The notes under the pieces: generated by a model | Told to the model about the DNA's origin: nothing | Database searches by the model: none | The model's input: only the letters and a program-made list of their open reading frames with translations | Part shown: positions 1-10,377 of the stretch, piece by piece | Numbering within the stretch: the first letter of the stretch is position 1 | Layout: each line of letters begins with the position of its first letter | Assembly: GCA_009103225.1 (NCBI GenBank) | Contig: RHPI01001026.1 | Coordinates: forward strand, 1 to 31,628 | DNA from: Chlorokybus atmophyticus | Lineage: Eukaryota; Streptophyta; Chlorokybophyceae; Chlorokybales; Chlorokybaceae | DNA: 31,628 bases | Direction: 5' to 3' | Translations under genes and position numbers: made by a program

Positions 1-118
1 ACCCTAACCCTAACCCTAACCCTAACCCTAACCCTAACCCTAACCCTAACCCCTAACCCTAACCCTAACCCTAACCCTAACCCTAACCCTAACCCTAACC
101 CTAACCCTAACCCTAACT
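1..118. repeat. Telomere, TTAGGG type (C-rich strand)
   Basis: About 19 head-to-tail copies of CCCTAA open the window, with one slightly irregular unit (an extra C) near position 50. A C-rich strand running 5' to 3' at the left edge is the expected orientation for the left physical end of a linear chromosome. The repeat stops at about 118 and retroelement sequence follows at once, with no subtelomeric satellite between. Confidence 0.97.
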
Positions 119-801
119 TACAGCACTTGTGCAAATGGGGTTGGTGATGGCGTACACGACTGCGTTTCAATGATTGGTGATGTCGATACCCAATATGACG
201 GAGGAGGAGCAGCTAGACAGGTATACATATGGTTTAAAGCCTTTGGGGCGTAAAGAAGTGAAGCTACGGGACCCGAAGACACTCGCGGAGGCTATGAGCA
301 ATGCGGAGCGTGTTGACGTGTTGTACTTCAAGTCTACCACAAGAAACATTGACTGGAGGCAAAGGCATGATGATCAGCCCCGAGGAGGCTTTCAACATGC
401 ATAGAGACGAGGAGAACCAAGTTTAGCACTTGCCAATGGAAGTGGAGCTGACTCTGGGCCTGCACCAATGGAGGTGGGTGCCATACACACGCATGGAAGT
501 GAGGCGAAGCACGGCGGACGTGGTGAAAGAGGTAAAGGTGTGCGCAAGTGTTATGCGTGTGGGTCGACGGAGCATTTGGCTTTTGGATGCCCCAAACGAA
601 GCACGCAAAGGCCAACACCAGATGGCAACCCTCGCCGCGATCGTCGCGTCAACACCATGGAGCAAAATGGCGTGGAGTAGGAAATTGACTTCCCCCAGTA
701 GGTGAGGAGGCTATTGCTGGGGATAGGAAGGAGCCTCATGCACGAACGAATGCTGTGACATTTCCATTAACGAAGCAAGAGGAGATGGCTTTGAACGCGC
801 C
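119..801 (+). pseudogene. Ty3/gypsy Gag remnant with zinc knuckle, 5'-truncated at telomere
   Basis: Decayed capsid and nucleocapsid part of a Ty3/gypsy polyprotein. Reading begins in mid-domain. Residues such as EEEQLDRYTYGLKP, followed by the motif ending LAEAMSNAERVD (about 174-330), match the C-terminal part of the retrotransposon gag family domain. A different frame (about 530-600) carries a CX2CX4HX4C zinc knuckle, CYACGSTEHLAFGC, which binds RNA in nucleocapsids. The frame must change at least once between the two, and in-frame stops occur at 402 and 678. The N-terminal part of Gag is missing because the telomere begins there. The reading continues into the protease after the solo LTR at 802-1443. 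Confidence 0.85.
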
Positions 802-1443
802 TGTAACAGCCTGGGGCATTTTTTGTATTTTATTGTACATAAAGTACTTATTTGGCCTTTTTTGCTGGCTTGATGAGGGCTTTTATGAGCTTTATTAAGC
901 CCATGTGGCGCCTGCCCCTGCTGCCGCGCGCGACTCGCCTGCGACCTGCTCGACAGCAGCTAATTCGGCGACGTGACCCACCTGCCACGCGGTTGTGACA
1001 CAGCCGCTGATTGGACACGCGCTGTGCAGTGCCAGGTGACGCGGACTGCACAGTCTCACAGCCGCCGAAGGCCCAACGCGCGTGGCGGGGAGCCTGCACT
1101 TGGACCTGCCTTTAGATTTGGTAGTGAATAATGAAATGCCTGTTAATTAGGCTATTTCTTCCTAGTGCTTGTATAAATAGAAAAACCCTGTGTAATGCAA
1201 CCAACTTTGTTTTCTGCTCTCTGCTGTGAGTATGCTGGTGCATGCTTGAGGGAGTTGTGGTCCAAGGCACACTGCTGCGTTCTTGCTTGGCGTGAGAAGT
1301 AGTAGTGTTCGTGTGCGTGGGCGCGCTCGACGCGTGCGTGCGTGCGCGAGTGAAGGCAAGGTTCCGGTGTGAAGATTGTGCTCAGCTGCACGCATGTGTT
1401 GTATGACTTGTGTGCTGTGTATGTGAGCACGAGCATCGTTACA
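802..1443 (+). mobile_element. Solo LTR nested in gypsy element, perfect 5-bp target duplication
   Basis: A 642-bp segment begins TGTAACAGCC and ends CGTTACA, so it has TG...CA ends with short terminal inverted repeats (TGTAAC/GTTACA). It is flanked on both sides by the direct repeat GCGCC (797-801 and 1444-1448), the signature of LTR integration. Removing the segment and one GCGCC copy rejoins the gag and protease reading frame exactly. No internal region remains, so the element was reduced by LTR-LTR recombination. Its 3' part resembles the LTR at 10378-11051 read on the opposite strand, including a block containing GGCAAGGTTCCGGTGTGAA. Orientation is set by that match and by its TATA box. 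Confidence 0.88.
1172..1179 (+). promoter_or_regulatory. TATA box of the solo LTR
   Basis: TATAAATA lies about 270 bp before the LTR end. The related minus-strand LTR has TATAAAAG in a comparable place, which supports a pol II core promoter at the U3/R boundary. Confidence 0.55.
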
Positions 1444-1866
1444 GCGCCAATGGTGGTGAGTTATGCAAACGAGGAGACAACAAAGTACTTTGGGCTTCGA
1501 GCACACATTTGCGATGACCAAGGACGATGGAGAGAGTGTAAGCTCATGATTGATAGCGGTGCCAACAGCAACTTCATGAGTATTGATATCGCGCGGCGTT
1601 ACGGTTGGCTTTCGTCATTACGAGGAGGTGAAGTGAAGCTCGCTGATGGAGAGTCAGTCACCCTCTGGAGGTGATGGCGCTGCGTTTATGACCGCAGAGT
1701 TGTGCTTTTGCATTGGGAAGATAAAGGAGATCATTCGATTTTGTTGCATCACCCTACGGAACGGGTTTGACGGGATATTGGGACTACCGTGGCTATGGCA
1801 ACATAATCCATCCATCAATTGGAGGAAGCGCGCGCTCACTATCGAACGAAATAGTGGAGAATCCAT
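1444..1866 (+). pseudogene. Retroviral-type aspartic protease domain of gypsy element
   Basis: The aspartic protease segment of the Ty3/gypsy polyprotein, which would cleave Gag-Pol. The catalytic triplet is visible in LMIDSGANSNFMS (about 1546-1584). The second conserved part, GILGLPWLWQHNPSINW (about 1771-1821), follows in another frame; it matches the ILG...WL motif of these proteases. A frameshift near 1660 separates the two halves, so the protein is broken. Confidence 0.85.
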
Positions 1867-2039
1867 TCAAGCTGCGTCGGACGTCATCGAGGCGCGGCAC
1901 GCACAATCAAGTGGTACGACGATTGCTCTGATCTGTTATGTGCAATTGAGGAAGTTATTGTCTCAACGGAAGGCAAAGGCTGCATGGTTGTGTGTGGTGC
2001 GCGAAAACACTGCAAAGTCAGCACCAAAGCTGAGTGACG

Positions 2040-2712
2040 ATGTTAAGACGGCTACGATGGACCCCGAGGTGTGTAAACTTGAAAAAGAATATCAAGATAT
2101 CATGGTGGACGAACTTCCATCTGGTCTACCACCTCCACGGAGCGTAGACCACCGTGTGGAGCTGATTGAGGGCGTGCACAAGCCACCATATCGACCCGTA
2201 TACAAGTTGTCACCTTTGGAGCTGGAAGAGGCCGAGAGGCAGGTTGCGGACTTGCTGAAAAGAGGCTACATCAGGCCTAGTAAGTCCCCCTATGGTGCAC
2301 CTATTTTGTTTGTACGAAAGAAGAACGGGAGCTTGCGCATGCGTGTCGACTAGCGAGCTCTCAACAACATCACGAAGAGGAATTGCTTTCCACTCCCACG
2401 TATCGACGAGTTGCTGGAGCAATTGCAAGGTGCGCAGTACTTCACAGCACTTGATCTTGCTGGAGGTTATCACCAAATCCGCATCGCGCCCGACGATGTG
2501 GAGAAAACAGCTTTTAACACACATTATGGGCACACGATTGGTTGGTCATGTCTTTCGGACTTACAAACGCGCCGACAACATTTCAAATGCTAATAAACAG
2601 CGTTTTCGCTGAGTTGATTGGTAAGGGAGTCCTCTTGTATCTCGACGACATTTTGGTGTACGCGAAAACAAAGGAAGAGCACGTGGCACTTCTACGGCGC
2701 GTGTTGCAGCGT
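2040..2712 (+). pseudogene. Ty3/gypsy reverse transcriptase, truncated, with stop and frameshift
   Basis: Reverse transcriptase palm and fingers of a Ty3/gypsy element. Recognisable blocks are HRVELIEGVHKPPYRPVYKL at the start, the SPYGAPILFVRKKNGSLRM block near 2290, the first catalytic aspartate in ALDLAGGYHQIRIAP (about 2450), and the YLDD active site in LLYLDDILVYAK (about 2635-2670). An in-frame TAG at 2351 and a frameshift near 2530 break the reading. Homology stops after about 2712, in the helix that follows YLDD. The thumb, RNase H and integrase are absent on this strand. Confidence 0.92.
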
Positions 2713-2770
2713 ATGCCGATCGATTGTCATGTAGACGCATATTGTGTGCATGCGTGCATAGGTGCATGTG

Positions 2771-2860
2771 TGTCACGAATTGGGATAAACTGTAACAGAC
2801 CTCACTCATGGTAGTGACGTTTACTACCATAGCCTAGTGGTCGGGCCTTGATTGTTACAA
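2771..2860 (+). repeat. Left LTR of TRIM-like element
   Basis: 90-bp repeat with TG...CA ends. It matches 3185-3271 apart from scattered substitutions and small indels. Confidence 0.75.
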
Positions 2861-3184
2861 TGATATTGGAGCTTGACGTCTTTGGTTCAATTCCCGTAGG
2901 GGACTGAGGCAAATCTAAGGCAAAAACATTTGAGGCGGCTTGCCCAAGGCTAGGCGCGGGATCACAACCAACGCGCCGAGCCAGTTCAACCTAAGGCCGC
3001 GTGAGCGATTGCGCTGCAATGGCAGGTCGCGCGGTGAGAATGACCGTGCGGTTGGTCGGGACCATTCGTGGGCCGGATCCAACAGGTCGCGGGCAGACCG
3101 ATCGTGGTACGGCCGCGAACACGGCAACGTGAGCTAGTGCCTCATTGAATTATGAGGAACTCACGGGTTAAAATTGGGGAGGAA

Positions 3185-3271
3185 TGTCACGAATTGGGAT
3201 AATTGTGACAGACCTCACTCGTGGTGGTGTCTTTACTACGATAGCCTAGTGGTCGGACCCCAATTGTTACA
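3185..3271 (+). repeat. Right LTR of TRIM-like element
   Basis: 87-bp partner of 2771-2860, preceded directly by the purine tract expected for plus-strand priming. Confidence 0.75.
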
Positions 3272-4098
3272 ATGTACATCTAGAACAATATGTGTGCTAT
3301 TGTAAAGGTTTATATAGGAGAAGACTTAGCGGTGACGAAGCACAACACTTGCAAAAAAAAAGTACGTGCTCTGAATCATGGAGCTGAAGCCGGTTTACCG
3401 CCGTTGCTGCCACCAACCCTTAGGCTGCCTGGAGTAAGCGGGCTGCCGCCGCCTCTTGCCACTAGCACTATGTGCTATGGGCTGTTCATGGCAAGAACAG
3501 AAGCGGGCCGCTTCCGCCATTGACATGCCTTCCGTCGGCAAAGCTGCAAATTTGAACCGGACGAAAATCCCAGTTTCACCTCAACTAGCCGTTGTCCGCC
3601 AGTAGAAAGGGGGCAAACGGTCAGCTGGCCTATTTCTTTCAAGACAGATGTTTGCGCCGGAAGCAAACATTCTCCTATCGGGCACAAGATTGCACTTCCG
3701 GTCAAATACATCAATCATCCGGTTTTTTGCCAGACGGACTGGGAGCAAGGCGCGGCGACAGCACAACGTATTTCGTGGATTCTGCCCACACTGCGCTGTG
3801 AGGGAGAAACGTGGGATTTTCTCATTGCATTACAACCATGGGAGCACTGACCCCGGCGCCCACGTTGCAGCCGGCAGCGCGGCGTTGGGCCATGAGTGCT
3901 CTGGTTTTTATGTTGCTCTAAAGAAAGGCGGCTCTGTGGGTGACAGTCACCACCGTCGCCTGCCTGTGGGCATCAGCATTGCCGGGGCGGCTGTGCTCGA
4001 GTTCTTTCTGGGTGGCGCCGCCGGCTCAGCATTCCTGTGTGCGGAAGCGCAGTGCATGCGCAACGGTGTAGAGGCGATTGAGCTGAGCGTGCACAAGC
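3272..4098. other. Intergenic, 5' flank of the glycosyltransferase gene
   Basis: No recognisable protein homology. The region should contain the promoter and 5'UTR of the gene starting at 4099, but no convincing TATA box was found. A long frame at 3648-4217 overlaps exon 1 in another phase and has no recognisable domain. Confidence 0.5.
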
Positions 4099-7000
4099 AT
4101 GGCGCCGCCGGCCAGGCCGGGAGCGGTGCGGCTGAGGGTTGCGGACGAGGACGACCAGGAGGACAGCGCTGCAGCAGCGCCGCCGCAGCGCCGGCTTTTG
4201 ACGTCCGCCACCTCTAGGCCTGCTCGAGCCACGGCGCCGCCGCCCACGACAAGCATTGCCCCAGCTGCACGCGGCAGGAGTGCGCCCGCAGTGCGACTGA
4301 CCCTTGACGACTCTGATGAGGAATTGTGGGCAGCTGACCGCAGAGCCAGCGACAGGACCACAGGCCGCACCACCTCCACCTCACGTCTGCCAGCAGCCGC
4401 AGCGCCGGCACCAGCCTCCACCTGGCTTCCACGCAGGTTGGGGCTCGTCTACCGTGTTTCTTGCTGCTGGTCATGTCGTTTGCAGCATTGCGATTGCCAT
4501 TCTCTGGTCTTGCTTGCCTCTTAATTGCTTGTGTACTGGCATGTCATGGGGGAAGCATGTCTTGCAACTTGTAGACAGCTGGCACGTGGCATTTTTGCTC
4601 AATTTGCTTGTCGAAGCGCATTTGTCTCTCGTTATGTGTTTTGCTGAAACGGTGGTTGTCAAAGTCCCTCTATGGTACCTCTTGTCGACTGTTATGCATC
4701 CTGGGTGTTGGCTGCACTCTTGGCCTAATGTTGCCCAGGTTCATGTCTTCAGCTACTGCGAAAGTGACATTAGCTTGTGCCTGACCCTTTCTTGGTTGCA
4801 GCACTTTAGACTGGGATGACGACTACGGCACAGACCGGAAGAAATATGGCCTAGTGAATGAAAAGAAATATGGCAAGTATGACTACCCAGCCGAAGAAGA
4901 TGCCTTCACCGGCAAAGTTTCTGTGCGCGTAAAAGATCTGTATGGTTTTGATCATGACGACCTCTACAGTGATCGTTATGACATGTTTGATCTGGCCGGT
5001 GAGGGCAAGGGCAGCAATTTGGGAGTTGAAGGTGAAGAAGGCGAGCAGGATGAGACTGATGAAGCTGAAGCTGAAGAAGAGGCTGCAAGGGCCAAGAAGT
5101 CACAGAAGCAGGTTAGTTCAGGTCTCAGTTGCAACGCGTCTGAAACCGATGAGAACTTGTTTTTACACAAGGTCATTCTGCTTGACGTACTTTGGTTTGC
5201 ATATTGCAGGAGGTAGTGTGGACAGCAGAGCGCCCATATAGGAGAAATCAGTGGGTCATATGCGCCCTGTCTAGTGGTCTGGTGCTTCTGCTCCTTGGGC
5301 TCTGGGCGTGGCGTTACATTAAATACTGCTTGGATGACGGACGGTGGTTTCGATGCCTACATTTCTTGGCATTCCCTTTCATTGCTTTCTTCATGGCGTT
5401 TGCTTGCAACATCCTCTTCTTGTCGATAATCAACACATTCGGACCTGTTGCACATATTGAAAAGAATTCCAGATATTATTCCTCGATTGCACCCCCACCG
5501 TACTCCGGCCCAGATCCTTTGCCCATGATCACAGTACAGGTATTGAATCGCACTGCGTTGTGGTAGATTGCTATAGTTGCAGCAGAATAGTGCAAATCTA
5601 ATGTGCTGCACTTGTGCAGATGCCTGTCTACAAGGAGGGCTTTAGTGTGGTGCTACAGCCAACACTGGAGTCAGTCATGCAGGCAACAAGACGGTATGGT
5701 GCTAACTGGCTGCTGTATTGTGGGTTGTCATAGACATAAGTGGCTAATAGAATGTGCGATTGCTATGCTTCTGTTCCTGTGATATACTGCAATAGCAATT
5801 GCCTGTCAGGCTTTGCTGGTTTCAACGCTCACTGGCTGCATGTCGCAGATATGAAGAACAGGGTGGGCGTGTCAACATTTTTATCAATGATGATGGCCTG
5901 ATGGTTGTTCCGCGCAAGGAGCGCAACCGCCGGATAGCTTACTATCGCATGCACAATATTGGCTTTGTAGCACGTCCTGCTGAGGGCCGCAAGGGTCGAT
6001 TTAAGAAGGCCTCCAACATGAACTTTTGTCTGCACACTTCACAAAGGGTGAGGCTGCACAGGAGTGATGCTGCCACTGCCTACGCTGTTGCATTGCCGCA
6101 AAGCATTGAGTGTCCTCATTCATGCTGACCTGGTGCTTGTACCAGGTCATGGAACGCACGGAGCAGCTTGGGGGAGTTGCGTACATGGGCCAGGCTCTGC
6201 ACGATGTTCTTGAAGAAAGCAATCACTCTTTCATGATGGGTGGCGATGTTCGTGTAGGAGAGTTCATTCTGCTCATTGACTCAGACACTCGCATTCCGGA
6301 AGACTGTATGCTTCCGTCTGTAACTGAGTTGATGATGTCTCCTGAAGTGGCTTTCACCCAGCATCTGACCTCACCCATGCAGGTTGGTTTAGAGCATGGT
6401 TGCACTTGATGTCAACTTGAGATGAGCTGATCTATATGCTGGGTTGCGTTTTAATTCTGATGGTGGTGGCAGATTGTGGGCGACTACTGGGAAAATGCCA
6501 TCGCGCACTTCACCAACACAATCTACAAGGTGGCGGTTGTCATTGCATGCTCTGGTGGTGATCCGGCACCGCTTGTTGGTCACAATGCATTTCTGCGCTG
6601 GGCAGCTCTGCAGGTAATCCCAACCATCGGAAGTTGCACTGTTTCCAGTCAACAGTAGTGCCTCACGCATAGCAGTCGGGAAATTGTTGACATATGCGTC
6701 AGTATGCTCTTTGCAGCAAAACAGGTGCGTCATTTAATTAGTGATATTTAGTCAATGACGCAACGGAATGATGACTGCAGGAGGTTGGCTGGCAAGAGGA
6801 CGGAGTCACAAAATACTGGTCAGAGTCCCATGTGAGTGAAGACTTCGACATGGCCCTGCGGCTGCAGAGCAATGGTTACATTGGTCGCTACATCACGTTC
6901 ACGGGACCCAACTTCAAAGAGGGACTCAGCCTGACAGTTCATGACGAAATCACCCGATTTCAGAAGTATGCGTTTGGCAGTTCTGAGATGATTTTCAACC

Positions 7001-7915
7001 CAATCAAGCAGTGGCTGTACCGGGGTCCCGTCTCTCCTGTGATCCGGCGCTTCCTGGCTTGCAAGCAGGTGTGCAGCTGTCAAGTGGTGTCGGTTGGCTA
7101 TGCTTTTGCATCGAATTGGCTTGAAATGACAATGAACCCTGACGTGGTCTTGTCAGGTTCCGCTTTTTTACAAATACAATCTGTTTGGCTACCTGGGCAC
7201 ATACTTTGCGATGGCGACTGCTCCGTTCGCTGCTTTGTTCAACTACTTCATGTGGCAATTCTCGTAAGTAGCCATGTGTAACCAAGTGTTGTTACCACTG
7301 CGGCCAGGAAGGTGCTAACATGGAGGTTGGTGTTGCAGGTATAACACGTTGTGGCCTACAGAAGTTATTCACACCATCGATATTGTTTTATTTTCATTAA
7401 TTCTGTTTGGATTCATCTGCCCTCTTACATTGGCGATTTTGAAGTATCGTCTTAGTCACACGTCTCTGCTCCGCGGTGTTTTGACGGAGTTCCAGCACAC
7501 CGTTGCACTGATGGTCTTTTTCACTGGTATTGGTTACCATTTGCAGAACGCTGTCATCGCTCACCTATTCCAGGTACTATCGCATTGCTTTCAGTATGGG
7601 CTGTGTTTGCTTGCTTTTACTAGCGGTCACTTACTGAACTTGTCGCTTTGACAGTCCAAGATGGAGTGGTCGTCAACAGTCAAGGAGTTGAAAAAAAGCA
7701 ACTTCTTCCAGGAAGTGAAGGTGACCGTGGCTGGGTACAAGTGGATGTACATACAGGTTATCTTCTGGCTCATTGTGATTGGCGGCATGTGGAACGTACC
7801 AATTCCGTACCAGATCCGCAGTGTATATGCCATTGCGCCACTCGCTATTCTTCTCATCGGACACGCGTTGCTGCCTGTGGTACTGAATCCAGTGCTCATG
7901 AAGATTAAGTTCTAG
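4099..7915 (+). CDS. Membrane family 2 glycosyltransferase, fungal-type, 11 exons
   Basis: Predicted processive polysaccharide synthase of the GT2 superfamily (cellulose, chitin and hyaluronan synthases); the polymer is unknown. Exons: 4099-4436, 4802-5111, 5210-5539, 5620-5693, 5849-6047, 6146-6382, 6473-6613, 6781-7068, 7157-7263, 7339-7573, 7655-7915. All introns are GT-AG, and the product is 839 residues. Residues 1-215 are Ala/Pro-rich, then acidic, and cytosolic. Membrane segments lie near 231-250 and 266-290. The catalytic domain has QMPVYKEGF (326-334), DDG (365-367), RGRFKKASNMN (about 400-409), DSD (462-464), GGDPAPLVGHN (524-534), the SEDFD base motif (562-566) and RFQKYAFG (602-609), in place of QxxRW. 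About five more membrane segments follow (648-672, 688-708, 726-747, 783-799, 806-830). From memory of the family, the order and spacing match fungal GT2 proteins. The start is the first ATG after an in-frame TGA at 4084. No breaks are seen, so the gene looks functional. Confidence 0.93.
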
Positions 7916-8121
7916 TTGAGATGCAGAACTGTACATGGCGTGTACAGGATTACTGCCCCCTTGTTGTTTCAGTGTTGTTTCAGTAGTGCTGCACATGCAC
8001 CGTTGTCAACGACCCTGTCAGCACACTGACAGGAACCCACACTAGGTGACTGTTGTATGAAGTTAGTTGCACCTTAGTAGGCCTACTTGTATTTAGCTCG
8101 CATTGGCTGGCAGGACCTTGT
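7916..8121 (+). other. Probable 3'UTR of the glycosyltransferase gene
   Basis: Noncoding sequence after the TAG at 7913-7915, with a short CAGTGTTGTTTCAGTAGTG-like duplication near 7970-7987. No polyadenylation signal could be assigned with confidence. Confidence 0.4.
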
Positions 8122-8349
8122 GGGTGGGTAAATAATTACTTAGTTCCTGTGCGTCGCACCAATTTGTTTGTGATGGCTTGGCCAGAGGAACGCTGAGTTG
8201 GACACACGTGGTGCCGAACTGATTGTGTCAGTTTTATACTCATCTATGCTATGTGTGTATACCGCCACATGATAAAGCCACATGTTTCTGCGCATAGATA
8301 CAATAGTGACAGCCACAAGCAAGTGTCATTCAAGGACAGGTTCATACGC
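8122..8349. repeat. 228-bp tandem duplication, copy 1
   Basis: Starts GGGTGGGTAAATAATTA and is repeated head to tail at 8350 with only scattered substitutions and small indels. It encodes no recognisable protein. It lies just downstream of the glycosyltransferase gene and may overlap its 3'UTR. Confidence 0.9.
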
Positions 8350-8577
8350 GGGTGGGTAAATAATTATTCAGTTTCCTGTGCGTCGCACCAATCTGTTTGT
8401 GATGGCTTGGCCAGAGGAAGCTGAGTTGGACACACGTGGTGCCGAACTGATTGTGTCAGTTTGATACTCATCTATGCTATGTGTGTGTACCGCCACATGA
8501 TAAAGCCACGTGTTTCTGTGCATAGATACAATAGTGACAGCCACAAGCAAGTGTCATTTAAGAATAGGCTCATACGC
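8350..8577. repeat. 228-bp tandem duplication, copy 2
   Basis: Second copy of the unit at 8122-8349. Similarity fades after the CTCATACGC motif near 8576. Confidence 0.9.
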
Positions 8578-10153
8578 AAGTTGCAATGTCTGTGCATAAG
8601 CACGCATGACAATGCATTCATATTCTTATAAGCTGTGCCACGCATGGCAGACAACATCAAGTTAACTCATGTCAGCCTCGACCAATGGCAACCACAGCCG
8701 CTTAGTCTTTCAATGGTACACACAGTGTAGGGTGTAGTCGTTGGCCTTGTGCTCGTTCTCACCTCTGCCTCTCCCTCCTTGCGCCCCTCTGCTGCTTTGC
8801 TCAAGTATACCTTAATGCAACTTCAGCATGCCTAAGCCCTTGCTTTGCCCGTCTTAGTCGTTTGCATTGGCACATGCTGTGTGTTGTTACTGTGGTCGTT
8901 GCGTTGTGTGGTTCATACTGTCCGAGATATTGGCCGTGCTGTTGCTTTGTTCTGCTTTGTCTTGCCGCAGTGGTGGAGACAAAAGATAATGTGTTGCATT
9001 TATTCACACATTCCCGCGCTCATGAATAATCATGCAAATGCAAGCATTATAGCTAGGCTAGTAAGCATGCAACAACTACAGATACGTATTGTATTGTGCT
9101 ACTCATTCGCTTATGATCACCCAGCCAAGCGCTAGCTTGGTAAAGGGTATTCACATCATGATGAAGCTAATAAACAAGGGTGTTTTCTTTAGCTTTGTGG
9201 TGTGTTATGATGGTGCAATATACCCTACCATGGTATGTGTCAATTTCATGAGACATTAATATATGGTAAGTAGAGAAGGGGAGTTTCTATCTCCGATTAT
9301 GTAAATGTAGACCATCATGCGGTGTTTTATAAGCAGTAAAATTGCATGCAATGGTGTAATAGTAGACTTCTCATTATTAAATCAAGCGCTCGTGTGCACC
9401 GCGGGGTTATTAAGCAAAGGCCTTTTCCCCGCCTGTGGCAGATGGAAAAAGGCTCTCCTGTGTAGAAAGCGTGTTTCATGCACACGTTTGGTTGACATTG
9501 GCAATAAGTCTATTAATGCACTACTATAGCAAGCTTTCACAAATAGCTTTCACAAACACCCCTAGTGAAAGGGGTACATCAGCTTGGTTGCCTAAGGGAA
9601 TGTTGTTTTGTTGGGTTTGTCGCAAATTGTACACGGTGATTAACTAAGGACTGAGGGACTGACAGGTGCCTGAGCCTGCCTGCCGCTGCCTGAAATGTTA
9701 CTTTTGGATTGTTGGGTTTGCCGTTAGCTTGAGTGGACTGACGCAGACGGCCGCGGGCCGAAAGTGGTTGTGAGTGGCACTGACCGGCCGAGAGTTGTCA
9801 ACCAGTTACCCTTTGGTCGATGTGTTCAGACGGCCGTTAGCCGGTAGTTATGGACAGCTGACAGCAATAGCCGGCAGTTTCTTTGCCGTTACACTGCTGT
9901 TAATGTGTGACCCTTACCGCTTGACAAAAGTTGGCAATTCTTGCCGGAAGCCAACACGAACATGCCATGCAGCTTGTACAAACCTTGGACTGATTGTTTG
10001 GTCTTGCACCTATAAGCCCACAATATATACAATGTACAGGCAGTGGTGAGAGTATGTCCACTTGCAACATAGCAGCCGACTTGCGTATGAAACTACCCTA
10101 TAACATTGAGTCTAGCTATCGCACTCATGCGCCGCTTGTCGACCCGTGGTGCC
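8578..10153. other. Long noncoding stretch
   Basis: Short frames only, none with domain-like composition. AATAAACAAG near 9169 could be a polyadenylation signal. Short CTGACAG and GACTGA-type repeats occur at 9650-9900. Nothing else could be supported. Confidence 0.4.
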
Positions 10154-10377
10154 TCAGAACTCCTCCTCAACCCCCTCCTCATGTTCCTCCTCCGACAAGT
10201 CTTCTGCTTCAACATCGGAGTCATCTTCATCTGCAACCTCGCTCGCTGACAGTACAGCGGCTACTTCGTCCTTCAACTTGAATGTCAGCGCCTCGCCGTG
10301 CACGCGCATGCTGTCGGGCTTCGCGGGGTCGAGGGCTGGTGTGTCTCAAGCGGTTGAGCTGTAGCTGGTAGCAGCAC
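10154..10377 (-). pseudogene. Acidic C-terminal coding fragment cut by an LTR
   Basis: On the minus strand an open frame runs from the LTR edge at 10377 to a TGA at 10154-10156, about 74 codons. It reads as a short linker, then MRVHGEALTFKLKDEVAAVL, then an acidic tail rich in Glu and Asp with the ending EEEHEEGVEEEF. Composition and frame coherence look like the last exon of a real protein. Its upstream side is lost at the 3' LTR of the minus-strand gypsy element (10378-11051), so the LTR may have interrupted a host gene. The family is not recognised. The overlapping plus-strand Ser-rich frame (10146-10364) is most likely its shadow. Confidence 0.4.

Larger units (their letters stand above)
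2771..3271 (+). mobile_element. TRIM-like miniature LTR retrotransposon
   Basis: Two direct repeats of 90 and 87 bp, both starting TGTCACGAATTGGGATAA and ending TTGTTACA (2771-2860 and 3185-3271), enclose about 324 bp. Immediately after the left repeat, TGATATTGGAGC (2862-2873) matches 9 of 12 bases of the initiator-Met primer binding site common in plant-type LTR elements. Just before the right repeat lies a purine tract, GGGGAGGA. The flanks ATGTG (2766-2770) and ATGTA (3272-3276) look like a worn 5-bp target duplication. The interior has a 65-codon frame rich in Arg and Ser but no pol domain. The repeats also contain TAGCCTAGTGG, like a pol III A box, so a SINE-type origin is the alternative. 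Confidence 0.72.

Noticed and set aside
2829-2904. tRNA-like A and B box pair after the left TRIM repeat
   Set aside because: TAGCCTAGTGG and GGTTCAATTCC are spaced somewhat like a tRNA promoter, but the stems do not pair, and the primer-binding-site position explains the region better.
3648-4217. 189-codon plus-strand frame upstream of and overlapping glycosyltransferase exon 1
   Set aside because: It runs out of phase over exon 1 in GC-rich sequence, has no domain-like segment, and exon 1 joins correctly to exon 2 in the other frame.
10146-10364. Ser-rich plus-strand frame
   Set aside because: It is the complement of the acidic minus-strand frame: runs of Glu codons read as Ser/Ser-Ser on the other strand. 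The minus-strand reading is more protein-like.
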